A stretch of DNA of 57,718 nucleotides. Source: an uncultured Bifidobacteriaceae bacterium (GTDB taxonomy: Bacteria; Actinomycetota; Actinomycetes; Actinomycetales; Bifidobacteriaceae). The position numbers and the translations under genes were made by a program. The notes beneath the pieces are model-generated. The model ran no database searches. It was not told the origin of the DNA and worked only from the letters and a program-made list of their open reading frames with translations. The stretch covers positions 1 to 57,718 of the forward strand of contig CAMXYK010000008.1 of the NCBI GenBank assembly GCA_947253155.1. Direction: 5' to 3'. Shown piece by piece: positions 54,155 to 57,718 of the stretch. Numbering within the stretch: the stretch's first letter is position 1; the number at the start of each line of letters is the position of its first letter.

Positions 54155-55186
54155 TTACGAATTTTCGGATATAAACGAATTAAGGTAGCGCGCAACAGCC
54201 TTAACAGCCGTCATCGTTGCCGCATAATCCATGTGAGTAGGACCGATTGAGCCAATAAACGCGGAATCAGAATCCGCATTGTAGCCGTAAGCGCTTGTTA
54301 CAACAGAAGCATTAAGCAAACCAGGAGTGTGCGTTTCCGAACCGATTGCAACACTAACACCACTTTCGCAATCGCTTGCTTCCTCACTTAGCGAAGTCAT
54401 AAGTCGCATAATAACAGCCTGCTCTTCAAGCGCGTCAAAAAGAGACGCAAAATCAGCAATACTTTGCCTATGCGCAAGCTGAGAAGCTCCTGCCATATAC
54501 AAGTCGTGAGTATGCTCACCGTCGTGCATGTCGTCTAAAGCGTTAGCAAGCTGACTAATAATTTGCAAAGCTGACGCTAAATCCTTACGATTTGCAAGCG
54601 CATAAACGCGTTTTGAAGCATCTAAAAGAGACGCTCCAATGCAGCACTCGTTAACCATATTTGTTAGATGCAATAAGTCGTCTGGATTTATGTTGGACGC
54701 TTGAATCATGTGCTGAGCCACGCCTCCAGCGTCTGTAATAACAACAACCAAAAGCGTAGAAGACGATACTTGGACAATCTCAATTCTTTTTACTTTTGAT
54801 TTAGATAATGCTGGGGATGCGACTAGCGCGACTTGGCCGGTAATACTTGCGAGAAGACGCGCGGAACGCTGCAAAGTATCTTGCAAACTAACAGATCCGC
54901 TCAAAAAGTTACGTATAGCGCGACGCTGCGGTTCAGAAAGCGGAATAACTGCAGCTAAGCCGTCAACAAAATAGCGATACCCCTTTTGGGTAGGGATGCG
55001 ACCTGCGGAAGTGTGCGGCTGCACAAGGTAGCCTTCTTCTTCCAAAGCCGACATATCGTTACGAATAGTAGCGGAACTTACACCAAGCTGATGATGTTTT
55101 GCTAAAGCTGCAGAACCAACAGGCTCTTGAGAACGAATATAATCCTCAACGACTGCGCGCAAAATCATCATGCGTCGCGACTGCAT
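54155..55186 (-). CDS. hrcA: Heat-inducible transcription repressor HrcA
   Basis: HrcA represses class I heat-shock genes by binding CIRCE operators. The product of about 343 residues has the N-terminal winged helix (RRMMILRAVVEDYI, then SSATIRNDMSALEEEGYL), the family segment HTSAGRIPTQKGYRYFVD (about 75-92) and a C-terminal GAF-like domain ending in DYAATMTAVKAVARYL. I start at ATG 55186 because GGGAGGAG stands 6 bases upstream; the frame is open to a TTG at 55201. It is transcribed with dnaJ. Only half of a CIRCE element is visible upstream. Confidence 0.95.
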   Translation of the reverse strand: MQSRRMMILRAVVEDYIRSQEPVGSAALAKHHQLGVSSATIRNDMSALEEEGYLVQPHTSAGRIPTQKGYRYFVDGLAAVIPLSEPQRRAIRNFLSGSVSLQDTLQRSARLLASITGQVALVASPALSKSKVKRIEIVQVSSSTLLVVVITDAGGVAQHMIQASNINPDDLLHLTNMVNECCIGASLLDASKRVYALANRKDLASALQIISQLANALDDMHDGEHTHDLYMAGASQLAHRQSIADFASLFDALEEQAVIMRLMTSLSEEASDCESGVSVAIGSETHTPGLLNASVVTSAYGYNADSDSAFIGSIGPTHMDYAATMTAVKAVARYLNSFISENS

Positions 55187-55263
55187 TACTGCTCCTCCCA
55201 AATACGTCTAACAAATACATCTAAATCCTATATTTATATAGTAGTCTATTTATTAGCTATTTA

Positions 55264-55272
55264 TTAGCACTC
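55264..55272. promoter_or_regulatory. CIRCE-like half site upstream of hrcA
   Basis: TTAGCACTC matches one arm of the CIRCE operator exactly. The second arm, expected 9 bases away at 55282-55290, reads TAAAAGCAA and is mostly lost. Confidence 0.3.
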
Positions 55273-55415
55273 AACAGAACATAAAAGCAAACTTTTGACA
55301 CACTTTGTAACATATTCGTCGCGCACGAAAGATAGGATTGAAGGGCAATGAGAGGGTAAAAAGCCAGCGTAAGCTGTGCTTAAAAACCCGAATTATTGGA
55401 AGGAAAGTAGATCAC

Positions 55416-57515
55416 ATGACCGATTTCAACTGGTCTGCATTAGACGAGCGCGCCGTAAAGATGGCGAAGGTTCTCTCGGCTGATGCTGTTGAGCGAGCAG
55501 GACACGGACATCCTGGCTCCCCTGTTTCATTGGCACCAATTGCGTACACACTGTACCAACACTTCATTAAGCACGATCCTGCTGACCCAAAGTGGGCCGG
55601 CCGCGATCGTTTTATTCTTTCTGGCGGTCACGCTTCGCTTACGCAATATGTGCAGTTGTTCTTCTCTGGTTACGGCTTGACTCTTGACGATCTCAAGTAT
55701 TTCCGTGGCGGCGCTGACACGCGTACTCCAGGCCACCCAGAGTATGGCTTAACCCCAGGCATCGAAATGACCACCGGCCCACTCGGCCAGGGTCTTGCCT
55801 CTGCTGTTGGTTTCGCTTACGGCCAGCGCTTTGAGCGCGGTCTTCTCGATCCAGAAGCTCCAGCCGGCACTTCCCCATTCGATCACAAGGTTTGGGTTAT
55901 CTGCGGCGAAGGCGACGTTGAGGAAGGCGTTTCTTCTGAAGCTGCTTCCTTGGCTGGAAACCAGAAGCTCGGCAATTTGACCGTAATCTTCGATGCAAAC
56001 CACATTCAGATTGAAGGCGACACCAAGCTCACCTTCTCTGAAGATATTCTTGCTCGTTACCGTGCATACGGTTGGTACACCGATGAAGTTAGCTTCATCC
56101 AGCCAGACGGCTCCTACAAGGAAGACGTTCAGGCTTTGGCTGCAGCTATTGAAAAGGCTCAGGAAGTTACCGACAAGCCTCACTTCATTAAGGTTAATAC
56201 TTTGATTGCTTGGCCAACCCCAGGCAAGACCAACAACGAAGCTTCCCACGGCTCCAAGCTTGGCGAAGAAGCTGTTAAGGGCTTGAAGGAACTTTGCGGT
56301 TTCGACCCAGAAGTTGCATTCCCAATCGACGAAGAAGCTTTGGCACACGCTCGCAAGGTTGCAGAGCGCGGCTTGGCTGCTCACAAGGCTTGGGATGAAG
56401 CTCTTGCAAAGTGGGCTGCCGCCAACCCAGATAAGGCTGCTCTTTACGAGCGTCTTAAGGCTGGCAAGCTTCCTGAAGGCTTCGACAAGGCTATTGACGA
56501 TTTGGTTGCTGGCTTCGAAGTTGGCTCTAAGGTTGCTACCCGTAAGGCTTCCGGCGCAGTTCTTAACGCAATTGCTGCCGTTATGCCAGAACTTTGGGGC
56601 GGTTCCGCTGATTTGGGCGGCTCCAACAACACCAACATTAAGGGCGCTGACTCCTTCGGTCCATCCGAAGACGCAACCCGCACTTGGCCAAACGTTTCCG
56701 AGCACGGCCGTCAGCTTCACTTCGGTGTGCGCGAGTTCGCAATGGGTGCTATTACCAACGGTATTTTGCTTGGTTCTGACACTCGCCCATTCAACGGCAC
56801 ATTCTTCCAGTTCTCTGACTACGAGCGCCCAGCAGTTCGCTTGGCTGCTTTGATGGAGATTCCAAACCTCTACGTTTGGACCCACGATTCCGTAGCTTTG
56901 GGCGAAGACGGTCCAACTCACCAGCCAATCGAACACTTGGCTGCTTTCCGCGCTATTCCTCAGCTTGAGGTTGTGCGCCCTGCAGACGAGTACGAAACTG
57001 CTGAAGCTTACCGCTACTTCTTCGAAAAGAAGAACAGCTACCCAACTGCCATGATTTTGACCCGCCAGGGCGTTCCAACACTCGCTGAGACTGCTGAGAA
57101 GGCTCGCGAAGGCGTGAAGCACGGCGCTTACGTTTTGGTTGATTGCGAAGGCACTCCAGACGTGATCATCATGGCAACCGGTTCCGAAGTTCAGTGGGCT
57201 GTTGCCGGCGCCAAGACTTTGGCTGCTGAAGGCATTAAGGCTCGCGTTCTTTCCATGCCATCCCTCGAATGGTTCGAAGAGCAGGACGAAGAGTACAAGG
57301 AAGCAATCCTTCCAAAGTCCGTCAAGGCTCGCGTTTCCATCGAAGCTGGCTTGGCATTGCCTTGGTACAAGTATCTTGGCGATTGCGGCAAGGCTGTTTC
57401 TATCGAACAGTACGGCTTGCAGGGTGACGGCGGTCAGAACATGATCGACTTGGGCATTACTGCTGAGCACGTAGTAGAAGCTGCTAAGGCTTCTATCGAA
57501 GAAGCTCGCGCCTAA
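55416..57515 (+). CDS. tkt: Transketolase
   Basis: This ThDP enzyme of the pentose and bifid-shunt pathways moves two-carbon units between sugar phosphates. The 699-residue product starts at ATG 55416 with GGAAGGAAAG 8 bases upstream; the frame is open to 55338, but MTDFNWSALDERAV is the normal beginning. Motifs include GHGHPGSPVSLAPIAY (about 27-42), the ThDP/Mg2+ motif GEGDVEEG...N (about 164-200) and the pyrimidine-domain motif DGPTHQPIEHL (about 500-510). Strong codon bias (GAAGCT, GGC) indicates high expression and gives a long spurious open frame on the other strand. The next gene lies outside the window. Confidence 0.96.
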   Translation: MTDFNWSALDERAVKMAKVLSADAVERAGHGHPGSPVSLAPIAYTLYQHFIKHDPADPKWAGRDRFILSGGHASLTQYVQLFFSGYGLTLDDLKYFRGGADTRTPGHPEYGLTPGIEMTTGPLGQGLASAVGFAYGQRFERGLLDPEAPAGTSPFDHKVWVICGEGDVEEGVSSEAASLAGNQKLGNLTVIFDANHIQIEGDTKLTFSEDILARYRAYGWYTDEVSFIQPDGSYKEDVQALAAAIEKAQEVTDKPHFIKVNTLIAWPTPGKTNNEASHGSKLGEEAVKGLKELCGFDPEVAFPIDEEALAHARKVAERGLAAHKAWDEALAKWAAANPDKAALYERLKAGKLPEGFDKAIDDLVAGFEVGSKVATRKASGAVLNAIAAVMPELWGGSADLGGSNNTNIKGADSFGPSEDATRTWPNVSEHGRQLHFGVREFAMGAITNGILLGSDTRPFNGTFFQFSDYERPAVRLAALMEIPNLYVWTHDSVALGEDGPTHQPIEHLAAFRAIPQLEVVRPADEYETAEAYRYFFEKKNSYPTAMILTRQGVPTLAETAEKAREGVKHGAYVLVDCEGTPDVIIMATGSEVQWAVAGAKTLAAEGIKARVLSMPSLEWFEEQDEEYKEAILPKSVKARVSIEAGLALPWYKYLGDCGKAVSIEQYGLQGDGGQNMIDLGITAEHVVEAAKASIEEARA

Positions 57516-57542
57516 GATAGCAAGTAAGCAAATAAAAAAAGC

Positions 57543-57569
57543 TTGATGTATCAAAATAAAATTGATATA
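57543..57569 (+). terminator. Weak hairpin after tkt
   Basis: The arms GATGTATCAA and TTGATATATC pair with one G-T. The loop is A-rich. It lacks a clear T tract, so function as terminator is uncertain. Confidence 0.35.
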
Positions 57570-57580
57570 TCACAAAACTA

Positions 57581-57666
57581 GAAGTGCAATCGCACTTCAA
57601 CAGGAAGCAGCGACGGCGTGTTGATACCAAGCTACTGTTGGCTTGCTATCAACCGCTGTTTCCTGT
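57581..57666 (+). ncRNA. Candidate structured RNA in the tkt 3' region
   Basis: A perfect hairpin GAAGTGC-AATC-GCACTTC (57581-57598) is followed by a large three-part hairpin: arms ACAGGAAGCAGCG (57600-57612) and CGCTGTTTCCTGT (57654-57666), TTGATA/TATCAA, then AAGC/GCTT. No T tract follows. It may be a leader of the next gene beyond the window edge. Confidence 0.45.
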
Positions 57667-57718
57667 AAAAACGCCAAAATACCGACGTGCCCCAATTGGT
57701 GGAGCACAGTGTTAAGGA

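Noticed and set aside
54007..54195. Small minus-strand frame with IKGIANTKAIAN repeats
   Set aside because: It is the translation of the 18-bp repeat after hrcA, with no ribosome binding site.
55749..57554. 601-codon open frame opposite transketolase
   Set aside because: It arises from the strong codon bias of tkt, has no family motif and no start site, and lies fully antisense to a certain gene.

Overview
The window looks like a chromosomal segment of an AT-rich member of the Bifidobacteriaceae, most probably Gardnerella. The clues are low-GC actinobacterial housekeeping genes (tig, a clpP pair, hrcA-dnaJ, fmt, a ThiE-ThiC fusion, NAD synthetase with its own amidase domain), a fermentative set (transketolase, pyruvate formate-lyase with its activase) and large secreted repeat proteins. 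The genus call is inference. I see no prophage, insertion sequence, CRISPR array or replication origin.

Layout. 1-3.4 kb: rpsT (+), then a TRIC/UPF0126 membrane protein, ilvE and rplY on the minus strand. 3.7-11.7 kb (+): an acyl-CoA ligase and two tandem secreted CAP-domain proteins. 11.8-26.5 kb (-): era, a CBS/CorC membrane protein, ybeY, a HIT protein, rsmE, an orphan sdhB between two copies of a structured repeat, a LOG-family hydrolase, nhaA, tRNA-Arg(ACG), clpP2-clpP1, a ClC channel, tig and an RNase D-like nuclease. 26.6-36.1 kb (-): a small membrane protein, pflA, pflB, a third CAP-like secreted protein and nadE. 36.4-41.8 kb (+): the methionine ABC importer metQ-metN-metI, then a TPP riboswitch and thiC. 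42.0-55.2 kb (-): a cyclophilin, a 6.5-kb sortase-type surface protein, an inositol-monophosphatase-like protein, serB, fmt, dnaJ and hrcA. 55.4-57.5 kb (+): transketolase, followed by a structured tail at the window edge.

Most notable observations. (1) The giant surface protein at 43.1-49.6 kb carries an 11-G tract inside its signal-peptide codons. As read, the frame is broken; 10 or 13 G would join an excellent start and signal peptide to the remaining ~2,100 codons, so this looks like an OFF allele of a phase-variable adhesin. (2) Three secreted proteins share a CAP or CAP-like module and a C-terminal run of acidic pentads (I/V-D/N-L/V-D/S-D/G), with no LPXTG motif. (3) Two copies of an intergenic element that bracket sdhB differ by compensatory changes in their stems. 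(4) At least eight genes have a short tandem repeat at their own stop codon. The repeat units are largely unrelated between genes, and most of them supply the stop again, often in several frames.

How the genes work together: the housekeeping genes cover translation and RNA maturation (rpsT, rplY, era, ybeY, rsmE, fmt), protein quality control (tig, clpP1P2, hrcA-dnaJ), central fermentation (tkt, pflB-pflA), cofactor supply (nadE, thiC, metQNI) and ion balance (nhaA, ClC, TRIC). The secreted proteins probably form the host- or biofilm-facing layer.
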